Positions 21,416-33,800 of a DNA stretch of 64,000 nt are shown here, piece after piece. This stretch comes from Paramecium octaurelia (lineage: Eukaryota > Ciliophora > Oligohymenophorea > Peniculida > Parameciidae): positions 496,001 through 560,000 of the forward strand of contig CAJJDP010000029.1 of assembly GCA_905182995.1 (NCBI GenBank), read 5' to 3'. Under the pieces are notes generated by a model, which saw only the letters and a program-made list of their open reading frames with translations, was not told the origin of the DNA and searched no databases. Positions within the stretch are counted from its first letter, which is position 1. The number at the start of each line of letters is the position of its first letter. Both the position numbers and the translations under genes were made by a program.

Positions 21416-23155
21416 TCAATTTTTATTGCTTTTCATTTAGATTAAGCATTAAGTAGTTTATAGACAAAATAATTCTAACATTTCTAGGTCTATAGAATTA
21501 ACTTTGGAATCACTACCTCCAATGCCTTTAACATTGACAACCTAGAGTGCTCCAATGATCTGATTGCTATTTTTCAGAGGCATACAAATGATTGGCATGT
21601 TTGTTTCGATGTCAATATTAGGATTGAAAAGAGGGTTGATGTAGCAATTACTGATGGCTATAATGGATTGACTGTGAATGCAATTACCCATAATCCCAAG
21701 TGTGTTATCACATTCATCCAATTTGCCTTCCTTATTGATGTGGGTGACTTTCTTGGTTTGCATATCATTGTAAACTATTTTGCCAAAATCTACATTCATG
21801 AGTGATCTCAATCTCTCTTCAGCTTATTGAATCAATGTGTGAATTTCATTCTATTTGGATTGCAGCAATACACCAGTTTTAATGAGATGTCTCAATTTAT
21901 TTTGAATTAACATTTGAGCATCGTGATTCATGGCATTTTTGAGAACAGACCTTGAAAATTCACACATTATTTGTAACAATGCTTCATCATCCTTTGTGAA
22001 ATATCCACTTTATTTGTTAACACATTGTAGTACTCCAACACATTTGTCATTTTCCATGATTGGACATACCAATAAGGTTTTGGTCTTATAATTATTTTTG
22101 ATATCCTATTATGAATTGAATCTCTAATCTCTATAAGCATCTTCTATGTTCAAGATACTTTTTGATTGTGCCACAAATCCAGCAATTCCTTGACCTACTT
22201 ATAAACGAATAGTGGTCGATGTTCCTTTGGCCACTTTAGTCCACAATTCCTTTTTGCTTTCATCAACTATAAAACATGATGCTCTATCACATTCCAAACA
22301 GTCCACACACTTATTTATTATGGTTTACAAAGCATCATCCAATAAGATCGATGAGTTCATTTAGAGAGCTCCCATAACAATTTTCTTTAATCTCAATACT
22401 AGGATGAACAATTGATGATGATCAGACATTATTCGTTTAAATTTATCATAAAGAAATGACAACTTCTAAGCAGACATATTTTAGATGATATCACCAAATG
22501 AGTCTTCGTTATCTAATAATTCTCTCATTAAGGATACAGTTCCATCTTATTTATATTATTAGAGAGCATCTTCATCGGACAATTGGATATTTAGTATTGC
22601 ATTGGTTCTAAAGCAATCTTCTTATTGCAAAGTATCATAAAAAGTGGATGCCTTTTAAGTCTGCTTTTCGTTCTTCTATTATTCACTCTCCTACTCTAAA
22701 TGCAGACGTGCCAATGTCGGATTCCTATAGATTCTTCTTTTGACACTGGGACTCTGTTAGGATGTATCCTCTAGGAATTTACTGAGATAATTCTTCCTTT
22801 CACTCAGTGTCTTATTATGGCCTAATTTAATTGTAACTTTTTTAGAATGAAACTATCTTTCTGATTATAAAATATTGAGTTTGGCTTGATTTGCTTATAT
22901 TAAATATTCGTTAATGCATGACAATCTTTCGATTTCTTTCTATTGCAATTTAATCTTGTCCTTCAATCTTCTAATTTATTCCAACATACTCTCATTTTAT
23001 AGATTAGATGGACTACATGTACCATCATTTTTTTAAGTTCTTGGATGATACCATGAAGACTCCTAATTCTTCTCGTTTTTACTATAGAATGACCTTTTGA
23101 CATGTTCTGTCTAACTAGTTAATCTAGGACTATTTAATATTTCTAATTTATTCAT
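21416..23155 (-). CDS. Double-GAF-domain protein without an enzyme domain
   Basis: A single uninterrupted 579-codon exon runs from MNKLEILNSPRLTSQ to TGA. Residues 1-260 are charged with a coiled coil around 55-95. GAF-A spans about 270-425 (ECDRASCFIVDESKKELWTK, GQGIAGFVAQSKSILNIEDA, TLLVCPIMENDKCVGVLQCV). GAF-B spans about 450-570 (GIMGNCIHSQSIIAISN, MPIICMPLKNSNQIIGALQV). This tandem arrangement resembles the regulatory half of PDE2/5/6-type cyclic-nucleotide phosphodiesterases, and both domains keep the NKxD-like region only partly. The protein ends right after GAF-B, so no phosphodiesterase or cyclase domain is present. It could be a stand-alone cyclic-nucleotide sensor that acts on partner proteins. 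That is inference. Confidence 0.82.
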
Positions 23156-23182
23156 TATTATTAAATATTAATAAATATGCTA

Positions 23183-23479
23183 TCATTCAATGGAAACATT
23201 GCTTTTTTTGCATAATAGTTATCTGGGAATGAACTTATTTCCTTGACTCTATTGTTAACCTACTTATTAATTTATTTCTTAATCAATCTTTCCATCTTAT
23301 TTCAAGAAGACATCTGGTATTTTGCATTCCTTAGGATTTGGCTTTCTCTTTTTCACAATGGAAGGCTCAATTGGTATAAGTTTAGTTGGCTTAATCTATT
23401 CTTGTGGTGGAATATTGTTGACAACAGGATTGTCATTTTATTTTTAATCATCCTCACTATCAGAATAATTAACTAGCAT
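23183..23479 (-). CDS. Small acidic/basic protein, 98 aa, faintly PRCC-like
   Basis: An intronless ORF of 98 residues starts MLVNYSDSEDDQKQ and ends with NKFIPRQLLCKKSNVSIE. The acidic N-terminus after a short hydrophobic start, a Pro-rich middle, a KKRKP basic patch and the final F-I-P motif recall the layout of PRCC-type nuclear proteins, but the match is weak and unproven. It is divergent from striatin with about 45 bp between the two start codons, so they probably share a promoter region. Confidence 0.5.
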
Positions 23480-23525
23480 TTTGTAATTTAAAGCAATAAT
23501 TTAAATTTGAATAATAATAATAATA

Positions 23526-25284
23526 ATGACTTCAGAGTCCGTTTCAATTAGCACTTTGATACAAAAGAATGCTCAATAAAATGTAAGTTCAATCATAATA
23601 TTAAGACACAATACAATTGGGTAGGAGTCTTGGAATTCTTACATGAATAGCATAAACAAGTCTAATACAAGGATTGTGAATGGGCATTGGAGAAATCACA
23701 AATGCAGTAGAAAATTAATGAGTTAGAAGGAGTAGTCAAAGCACAAGAAAGAGTAATTACTGATTTGGGCAAAAGATGTAAAATGCTAGAAGTAGCATTG
23801 CGATAAGAAAGATTGAAATACCAATAGAACGGATAAGTACCTGACTATTTGAATCAATTGCTCAAGGAGAACATAGAGAATCAGAGTTAAATACAAAATT
23901 ACTAAACCATTCCAAAGAGAAAGGCCAAACCTTATCGACCCTTATTGCAAAAGTATACATATATGTGTTATGCCTAAGAATAATCTAAGAAGTAGGATTG
24001 CAATCGATATTCTCACCTCCAAGTTCTCCTAAAATAGAACATTCAAACAGACCCTCAGTGATGTTAACACCAAATTAGAATGTGACATCTATTGTCTAAA
24101 ATTCAGGTAGACAGAGTCCCACAAACATGAATAGTACCAGTGGATTTCCAACCCATAGCAGGAGCAAATCATAAAATATTAATGAAGAATAACCGTAGAT
24201 AGCTTCAAAAGATCCTGTTTAATTATAAAATACTTTGAGACATCACCTAGATGGTGTACGAGATGCTTACTTCTTCAACAATATGAGTATTTTAGCAACA
24301 GTTTCAGAGGATTGCCAACTCAAATTGTGGGACTATCAAAACTACTAATAACAGTAGAATTAGATTGAACCATATTTGACATTAAGAGATCATACAGGAC
24401 CTTTGTTTGCAATTGCAGGAATTGAATAAAGACTGAAAGGAATCTAGAATGCTATTTTTAGTGCAGGAGCTGAAGGAGCAATTAAGATGTGGTATTTCCC
24501 ACTGCCAGATGAATGTGATTAATTAGGATAAACTGAAGAATTCTAATAATGCAGAATGACTTGGCAAGCTCATCAAGATGCAATTTGGTAATTAAAGGTT
24601 AATTCACAATAAAACTTATTGTTGTCTTCTGCTGCCGATTCTCTAATCAAATTATGGCCAATTTAAGATTCCCAAAGTGAACCTAAATAACTCTACCAAT
24701 TTGGATAGAAAAATCAATATGGTCATTTTGTTGATTCACCTACAGCTATAGCTTGGTTGTAACATAACCCAAATCTCTTTGCATCAGGATACATGAATTC
24801 TGCTATACTGTCCATTTTTGATACAGAAAATGGGAGAAATGTCCAAAATATTAAATATTTATAAGAAAATAATACGTCGGCACAAATAAATTAGTTGACA
24901 CAATTTCAACAATCCTGTTTGATCTCATCACATGATGATGGTAAATTGAGAATTTTTGATCTTCAATAATGTAATATTCTTCAATTTATACACTAGCAAA
25001 ATTAATCTCACAAATCATTTGTGGAAATGAACCAATTACTTCAGCTATTACTAATCTTAGCAACACTATCATCTACATTGCAACCGGGAACGTTATTAAG
25101 TAATTATATAAATTGAATTATAATTAGAGTTTGGGACACCAGAAGATAATAATTCATATAGGAACTTCAAGGACATCAATCTAAATATGATGAGAATATC
25201 CACAATTTAGTTCATCATGGAAGTTATAATCTATTTGCATCTTTGGGTGCAGATGGGCAAATCAAATTGTTTTCATCTAAATGA
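23526..25284 (+). CDS. Striatin-family protein (STRIPAK scaffold)
   Basis: Four introns (23, 26, 26 and 28 nt) give 551 residues with an exact frame check. Near the N-terminus is the striatin domain: W-V-G-V-L-E-F-L-H-E, then a coiled coil with KAQERVITDLGKRCKMLEVA and LRQERLKYQ. This is the region that in animals binds caveolin, dimerises and recruits PP2A. A Ser/Pro/Asn-rich linker follows. From about residue 223 to the end there are WD40 repeats (HHLDGVRDAYFFNN, DHTGPLFAIAG, AHQDAIWQ, GADGQIKLFSSK). Striatins are the core scaffold of STRIPAK complexes joining PP2A with GCK-type kinases. It is shorter than metazoan striatins, as is common in protists. Confidence 0.85.
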
Positions 25285-25363
25285 TTTATATATATATATA
25301 TCTATCATAGATCACATTTACAATTACCATATACTCTATTATATTTTTATTATACCGTTTTTA

Positions 25364-26529
25364 ATGAAATAAGTCATTTTTCTAGTAATGCTGATTACTC
25401 TGACTCTCCAGACATCGTTGTCATCTAAAGTTGATGTTGTGATGGCACAAATGGACAAAATGGCACTTAAAAACGAATTTTCAAAGCAACTTGCTGGTTT
25501 GATTGAACTCAAAATGTTACAGAGTTCTTATGTCGAAGAAGTCTTAAAAGAAATCAAAGGCATCAGAGATCAATTAATCTCAGATTAAACTGTCGAAGAT
25601 CAAGAATTTGCCAAAGTATATACAATACTATTTATTTCATCTAGAAAATTGGATAATTGAATGTGGAAATTGAAATCTTGGAGATCTAAACTGAAAAATT
25701 GGCTAAAGAATTACAAAGACTCAATCAATAAATCGCAGATTTAAATGAAGACATTAGTAAACTAATTGGCACTCAATAATCATAAGAAAAATAATTATCA
25801 ACTTTGAATTCCAAAGAAGAAGACATCAGAAACCAATACAAATTGGAAATTGAAACCATTTCAGTATATCTCATCAATATTTCTAGCAAAGAACAACAAA
25901 CAATGTAAAATCAATTGATGGTTTGAATGAAATGATTGCAAAACTATAATAGGCTGTATTTGCTGAATAGAGTAAAACCACTGTTCTCTCACAACAACAC
26001 ACCAAACAATATGTTGATCAACTTGCTAATTCATTGGGACCTAACCATCCCATTACAGCTCTTGTCTCTGTAACTTCTAAGTAATTCTCTCTCTTATATC
26101 AGATTCGATGTACCAACCGTTACCAGAATTATCCAATTACTTGAGAACATTCGAGACCAAAGAATACAAGAAAATGCAGGTGCTGATGAATATGTTGCTA
26201 AAGTTACATAATCTTATGAAGTCACACTTAAAGAAGTCACTGAAGTTAGAGAAAGACTCAGTGCTGATTATTCAAGAACAATTGTGACCTTGAAGAGAAG
26301 AAACGAAGAAAATGTAACTGTTATCTCAATTATCAAAAAGGCATTATCCACCAAAAGCAGAAATCAAATATAAAAGGACTTACCTATTGCATTAGATTTA
26401 CTCTAATAATATAGAAATGAAAGGGAAATAGTCTAGTCTAACTATAATTTGAGATCTGCCAAGAGAGAAAATGAAGTCAAAATTATCACATAAGCTTATA
26501 CTATAGTTGCCTAATAAGTCAAAGTTTGA
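25364..26529 (+). CDS. Trichocyst matrix-like secreted coiled-coil protein (TMP family)
   Basis: The start MKQVIFLVMLITLTLQTSLS is a good signal peptide and decides the ATG at 25364 over the later Met. Three introns (29, 23 and 22 nt) give 363 residues with an exact frame check. The mature part is two coiled-coil blocks (QRLNQQIADLNEDISKL) with a linker containing GPNHPITALVSVTS, then FDVPTVTRIIQLLENIRD. That order is typical of trichocyst matrix proteins, which crystallise inside the exocytotic trichocysts of Paramecium after proteolytic processing. The membership call rests on signal peptide, block layout and composition. It is the best single marker here for Paramecium. Confidence 0.75.
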
Positions 26530-26579
26530 ATAATATTACAAACAAAAACACAATTATTTCTAATTTATTATCTTCTCAA

Positions 26580-27273
26580 ATGGACAGATTCAACATCTCT
26601 TAAACCATCTAGCCTATGACTATTAGCATGATTAAAAAGGGGATGAAATCTACATTACACACTTAATTGGATTACGTGATCAATGAAGGCCACCCTATTA
26701 ATACCATCTTAATTGTTGGTTTCTCTGTTGAATTGCTGATTATTAATGAAACACAAGAATTCCAAGCATTGATTGAAGATAGTACAGGCAATATCTAAGT
26801 CATTACTCCCTTAACACAATAATATCCCTATTGGCTTGATGTAATCTAAATTATTAACATAGAAAATAATCCAAGAAAATCCTAAATAACCCTCATATGT
26901 AAGATGTGTCATCATTCCTAAATAATTTAAATAAGAAATTGTCTTTTAGTGTGTTTACATGGAATTAATCAAAAATTTTAATATTATCACATTACATTTA
27001 ATTGATTGCATTAAAGCCTATGAATATCGCAAATCAATCTCATATTTAACTTAGTTAGATAACAATTAAGAACAATAAGAATTGATCAAAGCTAAATCAA
27101 TTCAATACCAATCCTCTTGTATCCTCTCATTAATAGAAAGGTAACCCTTGACAAAAGGCAAAATTTTAGAAATTACTAATATTTCAGAATAATTATTTTA
27201 AGAATGCTTATAATATCTTGCAAATTAAATTTAGTTAAATGAACATGATGAATATTATAAACTTTTATAATGA
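26580..27273 (+). CDS. RPA2: Replication protein A 32 kDa subunit (RPA2)
   Basis: One 22-nt intron gives 223 residues with an exact frame check. TIQPMTISMIKKGMK is the RPA2 'I-x-P-V-T-I-x-Q' lead-in. The OB fold follows (INTILIVGFSVELLI, FQALIEDSTGNIQVI, SYVRCVIIPKQFKQE, NFNIITLHLIDCIKAYEY). The C-terminal 65 residues look like the winged-helix domain (ILSLIERQPLTKGKILEIT). RPA2 is part of the heterotrimer that coats single-stranded DNA in replication and repair. The N-terminus is very short and lacks a long Ser/Gly phosphorylation tail. It lies 50 bp after the trichocyst-type gene on the same strand. Confidence 0.8.
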
Positions 27274-28015
27274 ATATATTAAATAGTAGTTTTAAGTATT
27301 GTAAATGAAGTCAATATCAATTATCATAGATTTTTATCAATAACACAGTTATTATTATGAGACTTTTCATTAATCTGTTTAATATCATATAGTTAATTAT
27401 CTACTTTTAATTATTTGTAATTAGAGTTATAAATTTATTTATAAGCATCTTTAAATTTTGATTTATATTATTGATCGTTATTGAGATCCTGACAAATAAA
27501 TCATGCCTAAAATTTAGTGAAAGCTATTAATTCAAGGATTAATAATTAAACATTATTTACAAAAGGTGAATATTCAAGGAAATAAAAAAGAATAAGATTA
27601 TATTCTCTATAATTGATTAGTTCTAAAAGTGTCTTAAAAAACTAAATGTGAATTGAAATTAGATTTGAACTCTACTAAGATATCAAGCTCATTTATAAAA
27701 GACAATTATGAGTTATCCAAGATTATCTGTCGAGACATTATTACCGATAAAAAATTAGATGATTTTTGTTCTAGTGATTGCATACTCTATTTACTGATTA
27801 TCAAATTGAGATAAAATATCCTAGTTAAATTCTTACAATAGACTGGATTAAGTTTTAATTAATATGTAAATATGGTTATTTTTAACATCAACATTTAAGC
27901 TTTATCAAGCAATATCATTTCAGAGTTAACATTTATTATATTATATGAAATATTGTTTTGAATATTCCTAGAATTGATTTATTTAATATTTATTTTTAAA
28001 CATATAATATCTAAT
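27274..28015. other. Intergenic, possibly degenerate sequence
   Basis: AT-rich sequence after RPA2 and after the end of the minus-strand WD40 pseudogene. There are short open stretches on the plus strand around 27560-27800, but none has a clear start, length or family signal. Confidence 0.4.
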
Positions 28016-29370
28016 TCAAATGTCATAAATATGATATCTTTTAGTTCCAAAATCCAAAACCACTATCTTACCAAGAACAAATTAATCTTTAAATTATCTT
28101 ATATTAAATAATTAAATTATTCTCTTATAAAATAATTGTCAAACTATGTTTCACCATAAAGACAATCTTATCATTGCTATAAACAATAGGAAATAATCAA
28201 ATTTCAAAAACAGGGCTATTCTGAAACTATATGCCTTCTTTAAATCTCTTAAAATTATCCATCTTCATTACAAAGATATAAGCAGAATCTTTACTTAAAT
28301 CTTCTCTAGGTACCCAAATAAATTAATCATTTTTAAGAAATATACTCAATACCCATATTCACATATTGATTATTGATAGCTATAAAATATTAATATATTT
28401 AGAATTCAATTTTGTTATAACTGAAACAAGATATTCAAATTTCCATTCTATCAATCGATTTTTTTCCCAAATCAAAATCTTTCTATCTTTTCCACAGGAT
28501 ACTAAATAAGTTTCCTATTAATTCTAACTTAATCCTAATACCCTTATTATTCATATTAATCTAAAGATCACAAATAATATACTTGATTTTTTCTCTATAT
28601 TTACTCTCCAAACTTTTATTGACTTATCAGTTCCTCCAAAAAAGAGTTCAGTTTCAATTAACTCCATTCTATAACTTCCAAAGTCTAATAGCTTAATCAT
28701 CAGAACCTGAGATAAAGGCATGAGTGAATTTACTGTATACTAAGCAATTTACATCTTCTGTATACAATAATCATGCTATATCATTGATTCATCAACTAAT
28801 TTGATATTGAATGCTATATATTAGTAGGCATTATTTAAATTTTCTTAATTTAAACTTTTAATCTATCTTTTAATTTTTCTGATTGACTATCTTAAGTTAT
28901 TAATTGTTAATTGTAATCATCTAAATTTATTTATTATTAAACTAATTAAGCATCATTGTTCTTATAAAGTTATCAAGTTCCTTAAAAAGACTATAATTTG
29001 CATTATCTTAATATATTTTATCCAAAACATATGTCCATATTGATTAGAGTAATAATAAGTCCCCCAACTCTGCATTAATTTATTATTTCAAGTCTTCGAA
29101 TCTTAACTAATTTTTCAATAGCATTTGTATTCTTTTATTATAATTCCTGCAGATATGATAATATTGATAATTATGTCTGCTCTATTAATTATCAGATAAT
29201 ATGAAAATCTTTCACAAAGCTTTAGACTCTTTATTGTTCTAACATAGATCACAAAGTAATCTGTCTGTGTTTTGTAAATTACTATCTAACGATACTTTTT
29301 TGATTGGAAATTGGTGATTATTTAAACATAAAAGTTCATATTCCTTTTAAAACATTTAAATCAAAATCAT
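28016..29370 (-). pseudogene. WD40-repeat protein pseudogene (Paramecium zinc-knuckle/WD40 family)
   Basis: The start MILIQMFQKEYELLCLNNHQ with a later LLCDLCQ is the short Cys-containing head common to a large Paramecium WD40 family. A coiled-coil part (LKQQINAELGDLLLLQSIW) and WD repeats follow (KFTHAFISGSDDQAIRLW, LFFGGTDKSIKVWRV, TYLVSCGKDRKILIWEKN), ending KRYHIYDI. These pieces occupy different frames and are separated by several in-frame TGAs that no normal intron removes. I read it as a decayed family member. Indel errors could explain some but not all of the breaks. Confidence 0.6.
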
Positions 29371-29401
29371 TATATAAATTAATAGATATATCTATTTACA
29401 A

Positions 29402-30705
29402 ATGTTTAAAATACCATGCCAAAAACATGATGGTTCGTATGTCCAATTCATAAGCACTAATAAAGACAGAACTTAATTCATTTGTGATTAGTGCTAGCAG
29501 GACTTATTTGATATGGACCCCAAATTTAATTTTTAGAACCTCATAAATATAAGTAGAGTAATTTAGATTGTCATTATATAAGGGATTGAAGTCCCCGGAA
29601 TTTCTATTTTCCAAATTAGAAGTTTCTGGGGAAATAAAGAATTTTGTTGGAGAATATGCAAAGCATGATGAAATTAGTTTAAATAAATAAATCAAACAAT
29701 TCGAATCCTTGATTCTAGATATTTAAAATGGATTTAAAATGATGTTAGAGGAATTATAACAAAATATTAAATTATTTTTGGATTCAAAGTCTGTAATTCG
29801 ATAGGATTTAGAATAAGTATATATGAATAATGAATAATTAATAGATAATTAAATTCAATGAGTTTAAGTCAATTATGACTAAACTAGAGCAATTAGGCGA
29901 TTCCATCAACCCTAAAGCTATTGAATAAGCAGAAACTGATATCCACTAATACTTTTAGTAGATTTCATAAGAATGCAAAAGTTAGTTATTATAAAGAATA
30001 CAAGAAAGTTCTGTATTGAGTAAATAGAAATTAAAAAATGAGGACACTGTTTTGTTCCCTGAATTTTAAAAATTGGAGGCTCAGCTTAAATCCCTGATAC
30101 TTACACACAGTGAATTTATTAAATAATTATAACCAAGACCTCCTAATGGTTATCTTTTAACTGATTATTTCTATGAAAAAATTACCTATGAGATAGAAAC
30201 CAAGTAGAAATATAAAATAAAAAATGCTTAATTGATTTTTTAGGGCACAAGGGATGGATTGAATGCTAATTCATTTTGGAAAATGTGTAATAAAAAATCT
30301 AATTTGTTGATGGTATTCAAGTCATCCAGTTAAACAATATTTGGAGGGTACTCTCCATGTTAATGGGTATGTGAATAACTGATTACTCACAGATCTGATC
30401 CAACATATTCAACATTTCTATTTTCATAAGATAGGAACGAGATTTATTATTAAAAACTTGGATTTGAAAATAGCTCAATTTGTTGTCATGCAAAAAGTGG
30501 ACCTATTTTTGGGGCTGGTCACGATCTATACATTAATAATGATTTTGCGGATGGATTTTCTAAACTTGGACATACATTTTTAATTCCATCACAAAAATAG
30601 CAGAAACTTTGGAATATGGGCAATTAAGAAAATTCCACTTATTTATTTGGATAATTAACCCCAAATATTGTAGAGTGCTAAATATTTGAAATCATATTTG
30701 AATGA
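29402..30705 (+). CDS. TLDc-domain protein with N-terminal zinc knuckle and coiled coil
   Basis: Two introns (25 and 28 nt) give 416 residues with an exact frame check. The start MFKIPCQKHDGSYVQFI...FICDQCQQDL has a C-x2-H...C-x2-C pattern that could bind zinc. A coiled coil of about 180 residues follows. Residues from about 255 to the end form a TLDc domain (AQLIFQGTRDGLNANSFWKM, LLMVFKSSSQTIFGGYSP, SAKHSG-type region reading KSGPIFGAGHDLYI). In animals TLDc proteins bind V-ATPase and protect against oxidative stress. In ciliates this head-plus-TLDc form is common and its role unknown. It ends about 190 bp before the giant NACHT gene on the same strand. Confidence 0.8.
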
Positions 30706-30896
30706 GTGTTATAAATAATCAAAATACACGACATTATCAATATAAATCTTATTTACATTAAAATATTATTATTATTATTCTTTATTATCAATAATGTTGC
30801 TAAATTAAAGGATTAACAGTTTCAAGAATTATTGTTAAATTTATTCCTAGTTTTAACTATTATCATTTATATAATATTTTCTATTTTTAAATTGAA

Positions 30897-33800
30897 ATGC
30901 AGCAAAAAATGATTTAAAAATCTCTTGTAGTATCAAGTAAAAGTATGAAAAGACACTTCCAGAATGAAGTAAAAATAATAACATCAGATAAATTATCTAA
31001 TCTAAGAGGAGGTGGGTGCGTAGGTTCAAAGTAATAGAATCAGAATCCATTCCCTGTGAAAAATTAAGACGCACATCTAATAGAGAACTTACCTAAAGAT
31101 TTTTTAGAGAATATGAGACAAAGATCAAAAATAATAATGCAAATTGCTAAAACAATAAACGAAGAAAATCAAAGGGCAGAATTTTCTATTTGCTATTAAT
31201 GGCTATATGATTCTAGAGAATAAATTCATTGGATAGGAGAAAAGGAGAATTCATAATTATTTTATGATTGCATTTTAGAATGTTTCTTATAATTGTTGAC
31301 ATCCGCTTTAATTTATGTAAGGACATCAGGATTATATTGTTTTTATCTTTTGAAAATATGCTCAGATTTATCCAAAACCATATTTAATTTTTATAGACAA
31401 AACAATGATAGACATATGAAGAAGGAAGATAAGAAGAATATTTTAAACACAATTAAGGAATTAGAATCTCATGTATCAGTAGAAGCCTATACACTTTGGT
31501 AAAATGGGATCAACTACCATATCTCAATTGCCAAAGCTGCTATTTAGCTAATTCCTGTAGATGGAAATTTCCAACTTTTTTAGTTATTTGTGAAAGGTTT
31601 GATTACATCTGCTGCAACTCTTACTCCAAGTGATGATTTCATTAAGTTCTTATTTAAAGCTGCTGAAGAAATCTATGATAAATACAAAGAGTATAAAAGC
31701 GAAAAGATATATGAAAAATATTACAATTTTGAATGTTTGAAATGGTCAATGATTGCCTATCTAAAAAATAAAGACCAAGGAATTAACAGAGTAGTCAAAT
31801 AACTAGAAAAAATATATGAAGAACAAATTAGAGAATCTAAAAGTTCCACTATCCATTTCTTATGGATATATTTCCTATCTGATTTGTTGCTTTTTCGCCC
31901 AATTATATAAAAATAAGATTGGATCAAATACTAATCAAATTCGCAAACTAGCTTAGAAACTTGGGAATCATTTATTACTTAATACAATTTAAAACCTTTA
32001 CCTTACGATTCTAATTCCATTAAACTAAACTTAGAGTTTACATTAGATAAAAAAGTAAAACCGATATTGTAGTAATTTGGCTTATACAATTTTAAATCTC
32101 TATCCTTACTATTGATTGAGAAGACCAAAACCTTAAAATTCAATGCATTAGATTACTATGTCACTTTTCATTTTTCAACCCATTCAAAACTATTCAATTC
32201 AATAGATCCTTTCATTTCAGAAATTTATTAATTGCTTTTTCAAAATAAAGAAAATTAAAACTAAAATATAAGAATTATGAATCTAGAAACTCACAATTCT
32301 TAATTGGAGGAAAACAACCAAAGACTTATAGAATTAGTAAGCACCATTTAATAATAAAAGGAGGTGATTGAGCAAACTCAAGATTTGTAAGTCATCATTC
32401 AAAAAAATGAGGATTTGATATATCACTCTGTACCACTCCTCTTGTAGTTAATAAGTGTTTAAACAAAATTAAGTGGATCATATCATGTTATTAAGTTGTA
32501 ATTAACTTCATATAATCATTCATCCTCTAATCCGCATATTGAAAACTTAATTCAAACACAAACATCTTTAACCGATTTTGAATCTTCCTTTTCAAACATT
32601 TGGACTAAATTAGCTAAGTCTATATCTTAAGATAAAATCTTTCTTGATTCCCTAAGTTTAAAAAATATAAGTAATTCAACTTATATATCTGATACTTCCT
32701 TATAGTATCATATCTACTCTGAAATTATTGAAGATTAAATAGAAAAAGTGAAGAATTAAAGCAAAAGGTAAATATAAGATCAAAATTTGATTTATTAGGA
32801 ACTCATTGCAATTTAGCTATAGTTTGAGTCACATACTATTCCTCTTTTAAATAATAAACACTCCAAAATTAATTATGAAAACATATTCTCATTTTTAAAG
32901 TAAATAGAAAATATATAATGGAATTAATTAATGAATTTAGAAGAAACAAAATAGGACTTGTAATACAGTCTATCGGTTGATAACTTCAAGTAAAAGGAAA
33001 TTACTATGATTTAATTTTCTGTAAAACTTTCAACATTTTGTAGACAAGTTGAATTATTTAATAAAATATTAGATATGTTTAGACAAGAATATTTAAGTAT
33101 CAATAAATTAATTCAAAAACAATCTGAGATTGTCATTATATCATAAATGGAATCAAAAAGAGAATGCATATTAATAGAAAAGTTCAAATTAAGTTTAGAT
33201 GAGTATTTCTAATTTATGATAAGTGCCTTATAAAAATAATCTAATATGTTTGATGAAAGAGAGAAATTTGAAAAGAGCAAGACCATTCTAATGTAGCATT
33301 ATCGATTATAAAGTGAATTAAAATAGCATCTATCAAAATTCAATGATAATTTCATAGGAGTTCATTCCTTATCTGAAAAAGCCAATCCATTGAAATCACT
33401 ATACTAAACAGTCAAGAACATCGATGTAATTGAATCATTAATTAATTTGGCTGATCAAAATGCGTTTAATTCTGAAATTTAAGATATCTTAGTCCTATTG
33501 TCAACATTGCAATAAGATCTTCTTAAAATAGATTGTAATGACGTACAGGACCTACAATAAAATGAACTTGATTTATATTACAAAGAAATACTAACTAAAT
33601 TAAAGGGAGATATTGAAATACTTGATGAGATTATAGAGAGAGGCAATATAAATAAAGAGTTAATTTATAAATTAATCACTAAATGTTAAGATACTCAAAA
33701 ATTAATGAATAAATTCTAAGAACTTCAAAAGTTTGTCAACAAAAAAGAAATTGATCAGACTAGTTGGTAATAGATAGTATATAACTTTAAATAAGAATTA

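Noticed and set aside
23243..23476. Hydrophobic plus-strand ORF (MTLLLTYLLIYFLIN...)
   Set aside because: Antisense to the small acidic protein gene. Membrane-like runs are a common artefact of AT-rich antisense frames.
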